DNA from: an uncultured Dorea sp.
GTDB taxonomy: Bacteria; Bacillota; Clostridia; Lachnospirales; Lachnospiraceae
Assembly (NCBI GenBank): GCA_910579335.1
Contig: CAJTUQ010000054.1
Span: 1 to 18,856 of the forward strand
Length of the DNA stretch: 18,856 nt
Reading direction: 5' to 3'
Shown here: one piece after another, positions 7,702 through 15,599 of the stretch
Position numbering within the stretch: position 1 is the stretch's first letter
Layout: each line of letters starts with the position of its first letter
Notes under the pieces: model-generated
Seen by the model: only the letters and a program-made list of their open reading frames with translations
What the model was told of the DNA's origin: nothing
Databases searched by the model: none
Translations under genes and position numbers: made by a program

Positions 7702-9672
7702 CTATTTTTTTGTCGTCGCACTCTTTGCAGAGCAGTAATAGCTGTATATCTTCTTTCCTCTCACTGTTTTAAAGGAACGTATCTTATATTTATATTTCGT
7801 GTTCTTTTTCAGGCCGCTGTTTGTATAAGAAGTTGTCGTTCCCTTTTTAATCGTCTTAATCGTCACGTATTTTTTCTTTGATGAATGATACCGCTGAATC
7901 TCATACCCGCTTGCACCGGATATCTGATCCCAACTCAGCTTTATCTTACTGCTTGAGGACGCCGAAACACTCAGCGTCGGTTTACGTATAATCGTGATGT
8001 ACGTTTTTTTAATATAACCGGTCTTTTTCTTTCCGTTCACCTTGATGGATATGCGGTACCAGCTTCCGCTTGTGCCGGTTATCGTAACGCCCGTGTTGAT
8101 TCCCAGCTTTTTAATCGTCTTCTTTGACGAGCTTGGGCCTGAACGCACGGCAATGCTCGTTCCGTTCGTCTTTCCGGTCATCGTAGAGTCCGTCTTTACT
8201 TTGACCGCGCTTGACGCAGGCGAGTACGCCGTCTTCCCGTCGGCTTTTTTATAAGCTTTTATCTTATATTTATAACTCTTTCCCATACTTCTTCCCGTAT
8301 CCGTATAGGAAACCGTACGATCGCCGCTAATCGTTTTTATCCTTACGTATTTTTTCTTTGACGAATCATAACGGTAGAGGATATATCCCGATACGCCGGA
8401 AACCTTTTTCCATGACAGTTTCACTTTATCGTAAGAGGACGCTTTTCCCGAAAGCTTCGGGGCTGCGGGAGCTGCCGGCGTCGTAGTATTCTGCACGGAC
8501 GACACGGTGCTTCCCGTCCCGTAGGAAATCGTACTTCCCGGCTTTATGTACCAGAAATTCATATCGACATTTCCGGAAATCCCGGATACCTTTCCGCTGG
8601 ACGTATACTGCCAGAAATCATAATCCCCTGAATAATCGGTTTTTGACGTATAATGCGCCAGCCATACCGGAGCTTTTGCACTGATTTCCGACGCATACAA
8701 ATCCGAAGAAAGCATACTCTTATTTGCATATACAAGCGGTGTATATCCCGCTTTCAATATCCTTTCGCAAAATGCAAGACATATGTCTGTCTGCGCCCTC
8801 CTGCTCAGCTTTTTGTTGGAAAGCCGTCCCTCCGCATAATATTCAAAATCAAAAACGAGGGGCATCGTAATATTATAACCCTTTACAGTCTGCAGCAGAT
8901 ATTCCGCTTCCTCTACCGCTTCCTTCTCTGTAATTGCCTGTGAAAATATATATGCGCCGACTTTCACCCCCGCCGCCGCCGCGTTCTTCATATTTGCCGC
9001 CGCCGTCGGATCTTGTGAAAGCTTTCCTGTACTGGTGCCCCGGTAAGAAGTCCGAACGAACGCAAAGTCTATTCCGGCCTTTCTTACGGAACTCCAATCA
9101 ATCGTACCATTCCATTTTGAGACATCGATTCCCTGCCTGATGTCATAGCCGGAAAATCTGCTGTTATGCGTAATGCCTGTCGATGCCGCCCGCATCTGTC
9201 TCCTGTCGCCGTAAAACTCTTCCGGTATCTCCTCTCCGCTGAGTCTTCCCCGGCCGGGATCATCCATCTCTTCGGGAGTAAGCGCCTTCTCCTCCATATC
9301 CTCTGATACGGCTTCCGAATCCGGTTCCACATCCGTACGCTGCGTCTTCGCGGCCTTATCTGTTTTCTGTTCCTCAGAGGCTTCCTCTGTCTCCTGCGTC
9401 TTAGCGGCCGCATCCGTCTCCTGCGCCTTCTTCTCCTCATCTGAATCTATATCCGGTTCCCTGCTTTGCCCATCGCCGGTTTCTTCCAAATCTTCCGGCC
9501 AAGAAACATTCTCTTCCAAAGCCGCCTGTCCGGAATCACTTATTTCAGAAACTTCCTGTGTCGTCCCCGCCTTCTCAGATTCAGGTTCTTTTGCCGTCAC
9601 CGTCTCTGAAAATACGGAAATCATCATGCAAAAAATTAACAGTACTGCAAGAAATCCACGTGTTTTTTTCAT
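7702..9672 (-). CDS. Secreted GH25 muramidase with FN3-SH3-FN3 tail, 656 aa
   Basis: Predicted extracellular N-acetylmuramidase (lysozyme) that cuts the glycan strand of peptidoglycan. Order of parts: signal peptide (about 1-27, LAVLLIFCMMISVFS core); a roughly 140-residue acidic, Glu/Asp/Thr-rich linker with near repeats such as AAKTQET and AAKTQRT; the GH25 barrel (about 176-376); FN3 (about 405-494); a bacterial SH3 domain (about 500-562, with AVRSGPS); and a second FN3 (about 565-653). Expected GH25 acidic residues are present: D183 in GIDVSKW, D275 and E277 in VFDFEYY, and D370 in NVDMNFW. The tail is very rich in lysine, opposite in charge to the linker. The two FN3 units are similar and share a 17-nt identical stretch (7865-7881 and 8345-8361), suggesting duplication. 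The ATG at 9672 follows AAGGGG. It probably acts in wall remodelling or on competitors' walls; there are no phage genes nearby. Confidence 0.93.
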   Translation of the reverse strand: MKKTRGFLAVLLIFCMMISVFSETVTAKEPESEKAGTTQEVSEISDSGQAALEENVSWPEDLEETGDGQSREPDIDSDEEKKAQETDAAAKTQETEEASEEQKTDKAAKTQRTDVEPDSEAVSEDMEEKALTPEEMDDPGRGRLSGEEIPEEFYGDRRQMRAASTGITHNSRFSGYDIRQGIDVSKWNGTIDWSSVRKAGIDFAFVRTSYRGTSTGKLSQDPTAAANMKNAAAAGVKVGAYIFSQAITEKEAVEEAEYLLQTVKGYNITMPLVFDFEYYAEGRLSNKKLSRRAQTDICLAFCERILKAGYTPLVYANKSMLSSDLYASEISAKAPVWLAHYTSKTDYSGDYDFWQYTSSGKVSGISGNVDMNFWYIKPGSTISYGTGSTVSSVQNTTTPAAPAAPKLSGKASSYDKVKLSWKKVSGVSGYILYRYDSSKKKYVRIKTISGDRTVSYTDTGRSMGKSYKYKIKAYKKADGKTAYSPASSAVKVKTDSTMTGKTNGTSIAVRSGPSSSKKTIKKLGINTGVTITGTSGSWYRISIKVNGKKKTGYIKKTYITIIRKPTLSVSASSSSKIKLSWDQISGASGYEIQRYHSSKKKYVTIKTIKKGTTTSYTNSGLKKNTKYKYKIRSFKTVRGKKIYSYYCSAKSATTKK

Positions 9673-9719
9673 ATTAATTTCCCCTTATCGTATAATTTTA
9701 TATTCCCGTCGTCTGCCAT

Positions 9720-9749
9720 ATTATAAAATGAAGATTAAACCTATATTAA
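9720..9749 (-). promoter_or_regulatory. Possible promoter of the GH25 gene
   Basis: Minus strand: TTAATA (9749-9744), 18-nt spacer, TATAAT (9725-9720). The -10 is perfect and the -35 matches at four of six positions, in a very AT-rich gap between the hydrogenase terminator and the gene. Confidence 0.45.
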
Positions 9750-9757
9750 ATTCCGTG

Positions 9758-9802
9758 CAAAAAATTAGAAGGGAAATTAACGGTTCACCATAATCTCCCT
9801 TC
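9758..9802 (-). terminator. Intrinsic terminator of the hydrogenase gene
   Basis: On the minus strand GAAGGGAGATTA pairs with TAATTTCCCTTC (12 bp, one G-U pair) around an 11-nt loop, occupying 9768-9802. TAATTTTTT follows directly. It starts 10 nt after the hydrogenase stop. Confidence 0.88.
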
Positions 9803-9811
9803 CGTATCCGG

Positions 9812-11323
9812 TTATTTTAATTCAATCTCAACCAATTCTTCCGGCGGCAGCGGCTTAGAAGACGCCTTCACAAAATCTTTAATCTTTTTCTGCGCGCTCG
9901 GAATCGGAATGTTGGTTCCGGCTCCGGCAACACAGCCGCCGGGACATCCCATCCCCTCAATCAGGCATCCGTTCATCCTTCCCGCTTTTGCAAGGGCAAG
10001 CACCTTCTTACAATCAGCAAGCCCCTCTGCATGTTCAATGTTCACCTCTACGCCCGGATAGTATTCCTTCACGCATTTTTCAATTGCGTCCGCAACCCCT
10101 CCGGCAACGGCATAGCCTCTTCCGGCTCCCGTCGCATTGTGGAAGGAAGATTCCGCGGCATACTTCTCAAGGTCAATATCCTTGGCGTCAAACATCGCCT
10201 GAAGCTCCTCAAAGGTAATGACAAAATCCACGTCACTGCGGACTGTCCGTCTCATGGCCTCCAGCTTTTTCGCCGCACATGGCCCGACAAATACTACCCT
10301 CGCATCGGGATGCTCCTGCTTGATGGTACGGGCAGTGGCCACCATCGGCGTAAGCTCCTGGGAAACCTGATCCACCATATCCGGGAAATATTTCTTCGCA
10401 AGCATTGCCCATGACGGACAGCAGGAAGTCAAAAGGAACGGGAGCTCTCCTGTGGTTACTTTTTTCACATAGTGATGCGCTTCGGCAACCGCTCCGATAT
10501 CCGCACCCAAAGCGACCTCATAAACCTGTGAAAAGCCAAGCTCATGCAGAGCGGCCTTCAGATTCCTCGGCGTAATGTTATCCCCGAACTGTCCTACAAA
10601 TGCAGGCGCAATCTCAGCGATAACCTCGTCCCCTTTCATAAGGGCGTGGGCAAGCTGGAAAATCTGCGACTTATCCGAAATCGCACCGAATGGGCAGTTT
10701 ACCATGCACATGCCGCAGGATACGCACTTGTCGTTATTGATGACGGCACGTCCTTTCGCATCCGATTCAATAGCGCCGACTCCGCAGGCCCCCGCACATG
10801 GACGCTGCTTTCTCGAAATCGCATCATAAGGGCAGGCGGATTTGCATTTCCCGCACTTAATACACTTTTCCTGGTCTATGTAAGATTTCCCGTTAACAAA
10901 AGAAATCGCACCTTTCGGACATACCTCCATACAGGGGTGAGCAAGGCACCCTTTGCAGATATTGCTGACCTCATAACCCCTCTCTTCACATGCCATACAA
11001 GCTGACGGAATCACCTGCATAAGCGGCGGCTCATAATATTTATCAGAAATATTACTCGCTTCCAGTCCCGCAGTCAGGGGAGTCGGCTTGTTCTCCGGAC
11101 GAAGCGACAGCCCCATTGCCAGCCTCAGCCTTTCCCGCACGATTGCGCGCGCACGGTATACGCTGTCCCGATACTGCTGCGTGTCCTCATTTACCATCCT
11201 ATACGGTATTGCCTCCATCTCGTCCCGGAGATTCTCGTCATCCACCGTAAATCCTAACCTTGCCACTTCCTCAAACACTTTTCTGCGGATTTTGCGAACC
11301 GTAGTATCCAATCCTCTTATCAT
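9812..11323 (-). CDS. [FeFe]-hydrogenase, ferredoxin-type, probably group B, 503 aa
   Basis: Reversibly reduces protons to H2 with electrons from ferredoxin, or senses H2 or redox state; cytoplasmic. Residues 1-100 are a helical region without cysteines. An Fe-S section follows: C109/C112, C123/C126/C131/C135, C154/C157/C160/C164, C176/C180 and C200/C203/C206/C210, so at least two standard 4Fe-4S ferredoxin clusters. The H-cluster domain (about 230-480) has L1 TSCCPSW (299-305), L2 GPCAAKKLE (347-355) and L3 EGMGCPGGC (456-464), so all cluster-binding cysteines are present. L2 has Gly where the classic group A motif has Met (MPCxxKxxE), and L1 has Ser before Trp. This, with the long N-terminus, fits my recollection of the less-studied group B enzymes. 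The ATG at 11323 follows GAGGAGG. No maturase genes (hydE, hydF, hydG) are in the window. It has its own promoter and terminator. Confidence 0.93.
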   Translation of the reverse strand: MIRGLDTTVRKIRRKVFEEVARLGFTVDDENLRDEMEAIPYRMVNEDTQQYRDSVYRARAIVRERLRLAMGLSLRPENKPTPLTAGLEASNISDKYYEPPLMQVIPSACMACEERGYEVSNICKGCLAHPCMEVCPKGAISFVNGKSYIDQEKCIKCGKCKSACPYDAISRKQRPCAGACGVGAIESDAKGRAVINNDKCVSCGMCMVNCPFGAISDKSQIFQLAHALMKGDEVIAEIAPAFVGQFGDNITPRNLKAALHELGFSQVYEVALGADIGAVAEAHHYVKKVTTGELPFLLTSCCPSWAMLAKKYFPDMVDQVSQELTPMVATARTIKQEHPDARVVFVGPCAAKKLEAMRRTVRSDVDFVITFEELQAMFDAKDIDLEKYAAESSFHNATGAGRGYAVAGGVADAIEKCVKEYYPGVEVNIEHAEGLADCKKVLALAKAGRMNGCLIEGMGCPGGCVAGAGTNIPIPSAQKKIKDFVKASSKPLPPEELVEIELK

Positions 11324-11366
11324 GGGCAGTTTTCCTCCTCATATCATCTATTTTCAATCTGCTATT

Positions 11367-11395
11367 ACTATAATAAGCCGTTAATAAATTGTCAA
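11367..11395 (-). promoter_or_regulatory. Sigma-A promoter of the hydrogenase gene
   Basis: Minus strand: TTGACA (11395-11390), a 17-nt spacer, TATAGT (11372-11367). The -35 is perfect and the -10 is five of six. The expected start gives a leader of roughly 37 nt before the ATG at 11323. Confidence 0.85.
11378..11395 (-). promoter_or_regulatory. Candidate Rex-type operator over the hydrogenase -35
   Basis: TTGACAATTTATTAACGG on the minus strand matches the known clostridial Rex pattern TTGTTAA-N4-TTAACAA at 10 of 14 defined positions. It begins exactly at the -35 hexamer. Rex is an NADH/NAD-sensing repressor known to control fermentation and hydrogenase genes. AT-richness makes chance matches possible, so this is a hypothesis. 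Confidence 0.4.
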
Positions 11396-11454
11396 CGTAT
11401 GATTTGTACAGATTTTTCTCTGATTTTCGTGCGATTTATATAGCCGCCCGGCAA

Positions 11455-12483
11455 TTATAAAAGGATCATCCCATGCTCCCTGCAGGTTTCCCTCATCTCA
11501 TCCGGCCAGAGACTTGCCTGCACCTCACCTACGTGCGCGCGGTCCAAAAGCAGCATACAAAGCCTTGACTGGCCGATTCCGCCGCCGATCGTATAGGGAA
11601 GTTCTCCGTTAAGCAGCATCCTGTGATACGGAAGATTCTTTCTCTCTGTGCATCCGGCTTTTTCAAGCTGCTCCTTCAGCGACTTTTCATCTACGCGGAT
11701 ACCCATGCTGGATATCTCTAATGCGCAGCCAAGCGTCTCAAACCAGAACAGGATATCGCCGTTGAGCTGCCAGTCGTCATAATCGGGGGCTCTTCCGTCA
11801 TGAGGTTTCCCGTCTCTGAGCTTCTCGCCGATTTTCATAATAAAGACGCAGCCGTATTCCTTTGTAATCAGATTCTCGCGTTCTTTCGGAGTTTTGTCAG
11901 GATACCGATCCTGAAGCTCCTGTGAAGTAATAAATGTCACATCGTCAGGAAGGCGCTTTACCGCCTGCGGATATTTGTACCACACTTCATGCTCCATATG
12001 TTTGATAATCTTGAAAATATTTCTTACAACCGCCTCTAACGTCTCAAGATTCCTCTCCTCTTTTGTGATTACCTTCTCCCAGTCCCACTGGTCGACGTAA
12101 CAGGAATGCAGGTTGTCAAGCTCCTCATCCCGCCGGATAGCGTTCATATTTGTATACAAGCCTTCTCCCGGCTGAAAGCCGTACCGCTTAAGCGCCATGC
12201 GCTTCCACTTTGCAAGAGACTGCACGACCTCAACCTCTTCTCCGGGAAGTCCTGCAATATCAAATCCCACCGGGCGCTCCACGCCGTTCAGGTCGTCATT
12301 GAGGCCGCTGCTCTTTTCCACGAAGAGCGGTGCGGAAATTCTCTCAAGATTCATCTCTTTTCCAAATTCCTTCTGAAACGTATCTCTGATATACTTAATG
12401 GCTTCCTGCGTCTTCCTCACATCAAGACGCGGGTCATCTTTTCCTTCTCCTTTTTTCAATGTTGTCAGCAAAAAGCGCTTCAC
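11455..12483 (-). CDS. asnA: Aspartate--ammonia ligase (asparagine synthetase A), 342 aa
   Basis: Makes asparagine from aspartate, ammonia and ATP in the cytoplasm. The fold is related to class II aminoacyl-tRNA synthetases. Family motifs are all present: SLAKWKR (89-95), GEGLYTNMNAIRRDE (106-120), YVDQWDWE (129-136), RAPDYDDW (231-238), SSMGIRVD (258-265) and GGGIGQSRL (300-308). Length fits the family (about 330-340). The start is a GTG at 12483 whose bases overlap the metH stop (GTGA), implying translational coupling; the Shine-Dalgarno is modest (AGGGCAG). The first 17 or so residues are poorly conserved with what I recall of relatives, so a start slightly downstream cannot be excluded. 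Placement behind methionine-synthase genes is metabolically unexpected. No convincing terminator follows it before the hydrogenase promoter. Confidence 0.95.
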   Translation of the reverse strand: MKRFLLTTLKKGEGKDDPRLDVRKTQEAIKYIRDTFQKEFGKEMNLERISAPLFVEKSSGLNDDLNGVERPVGFDIAGLPGEEVEVVQSLAKWKRMALKRYGFQPGEGLYTNMNAIRRDEELDNLHSCYVDQWDWEKVITKEERNLETLEAVVRNIFKIIKHMEHEVWYKYPQAVKRLPDDVTFITSQELQDRYPDKTPKERENLITKEYGCVFIMKIGEKLRDGKPHDGRAPDYDDWQLNGDILFWFETLGCALEISSMGIRVDEKSLKEQLEKAGCTERKNLPYHRMLLNGELPYTIGGGIGQSRLCMLLLDRAHVGEVQASLWPDEMRETCREHGMILL

Positions 12484-14885
12484 TGCTTCTGCCCTGCAAA
12501 TAATTCCTTTGCATAATATACGGACTGCATGGCATCCTTCCCATAAAAATCCGCTCCGATCCTGTCTGCATATTCCTGATTCAGCACAGCGCCGCCGACC
12601 ATGACTTTGCAGTCCGGCTTTTCTTTATGCAAAAGAGCAATCGTCTCCTCCATGCTCACCACGGTCGTAGTCATAAGCGCACTCAGCCCCACAAGCCTTA
12701 CGTCTTCCCGGACAGCCGTATCTAAAACCGTCTCCGGCGGCACGTCCTTTCCTAAATCGATGACAGCAAAGCTGTAATTTTCTAAAAGCACTTTGACAAT
12801 GTTCTTGCCGATATCATGGATATCCCCTTTCACTGTAGCAAGTATCACTTTGTCTTTTTTTTGTTCCTCGCTGCCGCTTTCTGACAAAGCCTCCTTTATC
12901 ACGGCAAACGCAATCTTTGCCGCATCTGCGCTCATAAGGAGCTGCGGCAGGAATATTTTTCCTGTCTCAAAGCCCTTCCCGACCTCGTCAAGGGCAGGAA
13001 TCATCTCTTCATTGATAATAGAAAGCGGGGCCTTGTCCTTTACCATCCTGCGCACAGCTTGATACGCCTCTTCCTTCAACCCTTTCATAACAGCTTCTTT
13101 CAGCGTAAGCTTTGCGTCCTTCCTAAGGACGTCTTCCACCTTCCGGCCGCTGTAACGGCGGATAAATTCTTCGCAGTTCTTATCATAACCTGCCAGCGCA
13201 CAGTAAGAATAATACGAACGCATCATATCCTCAGACATCGGATTGATGATTCCTGCGCTCAATCCATTCTGCATCGCCATCGTATAAAAAGTAGAATTGA
13301 CCGCCGGACGGAAAGGAAGTCCAAAGGATATATTCGAGACACCCAATACCGTGCACACGCCATACGTCTCTCTCACAGCTTTCAATGCCTCAAGGGTCGT
13401 TTCCGCCCCGCCGGGGTCCGAGCTAATCGTCATCGCCAGCACGTCAATAACAATATCCTTCTTGTCTATGCCGTATTTTTCTGCTTCCTCAATGATCTTC
13501 CCTGCAATTTTAACACGCCCTTCCGCCGTATCCGGTATGCCGTCCTCATCTATCGTAAGGCCCACTGCCACTCCGCCGTATTTCTTTATCAGCGGGAACA
13601 CCTTATCCATCTCTTCCTGCTTGCCGTTAACCGAATTGACCATCGGCTTGCCGTTATAGATGCGCATAGCCGCGTCCATCGCCCCGGCGTCTACCGTGTC
13701 AATCTGCAGCGGAAGGTTTGACACGCTCTGCAGTTCCTTCACTACCCGGACCATCATTGACTTTTCATCAATATCCGGCAGACCTACATTTACGTCCAGA
13801 ATATGAGCGCCGTTATCCTGCTGGCTGATGCCCTCCTTTACGATATAATCAAGGTCATCCTCCTTTAATGCCTGTTTAAATCTTTTCTTTCCGGTAGGAT
13901 TGATCCGTTCCCCTATGATAACCGGCTTCCGGCCTAAAAACACTGCTTTCCCATAAGAAGACACGACCGTGTCCTTCTTCTTTACCGGCCGGATACACTT
14001 CGGAAACAGTGCCGTATTCTTTATCTGCCGTACCATTTCCCGGATATGCTCCGGCGTCGTCCCGCAGCATCCTCCGACAAGGCACGCTCCCATTTTTACG
14101 ATTTCCGCCATCAATCCTGCAAACTCTTCCGGCCGGACATCATAGTAAACTTCTCCGTCGCGCTGCTTCGGGAGCCCCGCATTGGGCTTTACGATAACCG
14201 GAAGAGAAGAAACCTTGAGTATTTCTTCCAGCACGGGCATCATCTGCTCCGGCCCCATGCCGCAGTTTATCCCAAGCGCATCGACTCTGAGTCCCTCCAG
14301 CAAAGCGACGACGGACGAAACATCGCCCCCGGTGAGAAGTTTGCCCTTGCCGTCAAAAATCATAGTGGCAAAAACCGGAAGCTTTGTATTTTCTTTTGCC
14401 GCCAGAACCGCCGCCTTCACTTCATAGGTGTCGCTCATTGTCTCGATATGGATAAGGTCGGCTCCCGCCGCCTCACCGATAACCATCGTCTCCCTGAATG
14501 CGGCGTAAGCATCCTCAAAGCTTAAGTCACCCATCGGTTTTAAAAGCTTTCCGGTCGGGCCGATATCCAGTCCGGTATAGACTTCCCTCCCGTCATGGAC
14601 GCCAAGCTGCGCCGCTTCCTTTACATTAACAACCGCAGCTGTCACAACATCCTCGATATCGCAGCCGGAAGCCTTGAACTTTAGTGCGTTCGCCCCAAAG
14701 GTATTGCTCAGCACAATATCACTTCCCGCCTCGAAATACCGGCGGTGAATGTCTATCATCTCTTCCGTATGTTCAAGATTCCATACCTCCGGAAGCTCCC
14801 CCGGCTTTAGTCCCTTTTCCTGGAGGAGTGTCCCTGTCCCGCCGTCAAAAAACAATAATTCCTTTCCAAGCCGTTCTAATAACAT
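12480..14885 (-). CDS. metH: Cobalamin-dependent methionine synthase lacking the reactivation domain, 801 aa
   Basis: Transfers a methyl group from methyltetrahydrofolate to homocysteine through B12. The homocysteine/zinc domain covers about residues 1-295, with Cys ligands C208 (GINCGMGPEQ) and C273/C274 (GGCCGTTPEH). The pterin-binding domain is about 320-580, from PVIIGERINPTG. The cobalamin cap is about 590-670. The B12 Rossmann domain is about 678-801, with GDIHDIGKN (687-695) and the cobalt-ligating H690. The protein stops there. The C-terminal SAM-binding reactivation domain of E. coli-type MetH (about 1227 aa) is missing and is supplied by the neighbouring gene at 14938-15585. This split form is known in Clostridia and Thermotoga. 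The ATG at 14885 follows AAGGAG at 8 nt. It lies 52 nt after the activator gene, in an apparent operon with metF. Confidence 0.95.
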   Translation of the reverse strand: MLLERLGKELLFFDGGTGTLLQEKGLKPGELPEVWNLEHTEEMIDIHRRYFEAGSDIVLSNTFGANALKFKASGCDIEDVVTAAVVNVKEAAQLGVHDGREVYTGLDIGPTGKLLKPMGDLSFEDAYAAFRETMVIGEAAGADLIHIETMSDTYEVKAAVLAAKENTKLPVFATMIFDGKGKLLTGGDVSSVVALLEGLRVDALGINCGMGPEQMMPVLEEILKVSSLPVIVKPNAGLPKQRDGEVYYDVRPEEFAGLMAEIVKMGACLVGGCCGTTPEHIREMVRQIKNTALFPKCIRPVKKKDTVVSSYGKAVFLGRKPVIIGERINPTGKKRFKQALKEDDLDYIVKEGISQQDNGAHILDVNVGLPDIDEKSMMVRVVKELQSVSNLPLQIDTVDAGAMDAAMRIYNGKPMVNSVNGKQEEMDKVFPLIKKYGGVAVGLTIDEDGIPDTAEGRVKIAGKIIEEAEKYGIDKKDIVIDVLAMTISSDPGGAETTLEALKAVRETYGVCTVLGVSNISFGLPFRPAVNSTFYTMAMQNGLSAGIINPMSEDMMRSYYSYCALAGYDKNCEEFIRRYSGRKVEDVLRKDAKLTLKEAVMKGLKEEAYQAVRRMVKDKAPLSIINEEMIPALDEVGKGFETGKIFLPQLLMSADAAKIAFAVIKEALSESGSEEQKKDKVILATVKGDIHDIGKNIVKVLLENYSFAVIDLGKDVPPETVLDTAVREDVRLVGLSALMTTTVVSMEETIALLHKEKPDCKVMVGGAVLNQEYADRIGADFYGKDAMQSVYYAKELFAGQKQ

Positions 14886-14937
14886 TTATTCAGCTCCTTT
14901 ACCTGTATTGCCGTATCAGCCGTTCGCAGCCAAGGTA

Positions 14938-15585
14938 TCAGCTGCATCTTCGGTATGGGCAATCCTTTTTCTCACATGCTTCGCAGCCTTCGACAGGGCA
15001 GTTTTCTTGTTGTCTGCCAAGGCCGATAAGCGCCGTCACGGACTTCGAAGGCGTCAGCATACTGCCCTCTGTCATGGTGAGCCCAATCCGTCGCGGCGCA
15101 TCCAGCATGGCAAGGATGTCTCCCTGATGAAGGATTGAAAAGTCTCCGTACCCAGGGCTGAACCTGGGCCTTGGATAATACCCCTTCTCTGCCGTCTCCT
15201 TGGCAATCTCAATCTGGCAGCCGTCAAGATATTCCTCTAAAAACGCTGCTGCGCATGCCTGAAGCACAACGGCCCTCGCCATATCCGTACATGAGTATCT
15301 CTTCAGCAGAATATCCACCTCTATGCCCAAAGTCGCCCCCAGAAGAACTGCCTTTTCACATCCCTTTAAGTTTTTAAAAAGGCTCCTGCTTTCAATCTGC
15401 ATCGTTCCAATCCCGATACGCATATCTTCGGTTCTATGCAGTTCGAACACACGGTATACGATTCTTTTTTTTGCAGTCTTACGAAGCTCCCCGAATATCT
15501 CCCGTATCATCCGGATCGTACTATCATCCGCCTCACAGCTTCCGTATCCAAGATACCGGACAGCTTCCTTCTCCATCCGCTCCAC
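14938..15585 (-). CDS. Free-standing methionine synthase reactivation-domain protein, 215 aa
   Basis: Matches the Met_synt_B12 activation domain, which uses SAM to remethylate B12 that has been oxidised to the inactive cob(II) form. RPRFSPGYGDFS (about residues 139-150) corresponds to the family's SAM-binding RxxPGY motif. The partner would be the MetH encoded directly downstream. I chose the GTG at 15585: GGGAGG lies 6 nt before it, whereas the in-frame TTG at 15591 abuts that site. The C-terminus ends in a cysteine cluster, CPVEGCEACEKKDCPYRRC (five Cys), absent from the E. coli domain; it may bind a metal or Fe-S cluster, but that is inference. Only 14 nt separate it from the metF stop. 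Confidence 0.85.
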   Translation of the reverse strand: MERMEKEAVRYLGYGSCEADDSTIRMIREIFGELRKTAKKRIVYRVFELHRTEDMRIGIGTMQIESRSLFKNLKGCEKAVLLGATLGIEVDILLKRYSCTDMARAVVLQACAAAFLEEYLDGCQIEIAKETAEKGYYPRPRFSPGYGDFSILHQGDILAMLDAPRRIGLTMTEGSMLTPSKSVTALIGLGRQQENCPVEGCEACEKKDCPYRRCS

Positions 15586-15599
15586 AGACAACCTCCCGC

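Noticed and set aside
7702..9672. GH25 gene as a phage endolysin marking a prophage
   Set aside because: It has a signal peptide, a long linker and FN3 domains; flanking genes are housekeeping and no holin, tail or integrase gene is present.
11405..11425. Small inverted repeat CAGA/TCTG after asnA as a terminator
   Set aside because: Only 4 bp of stem with no T-tract on the minus strand; too weak to support termination.
14886..14937. Cobalamin riboswitch upstream of metH
   Set aside because: Only 52 nt separate the genes, too short, and no B12-box-like sequence is present.
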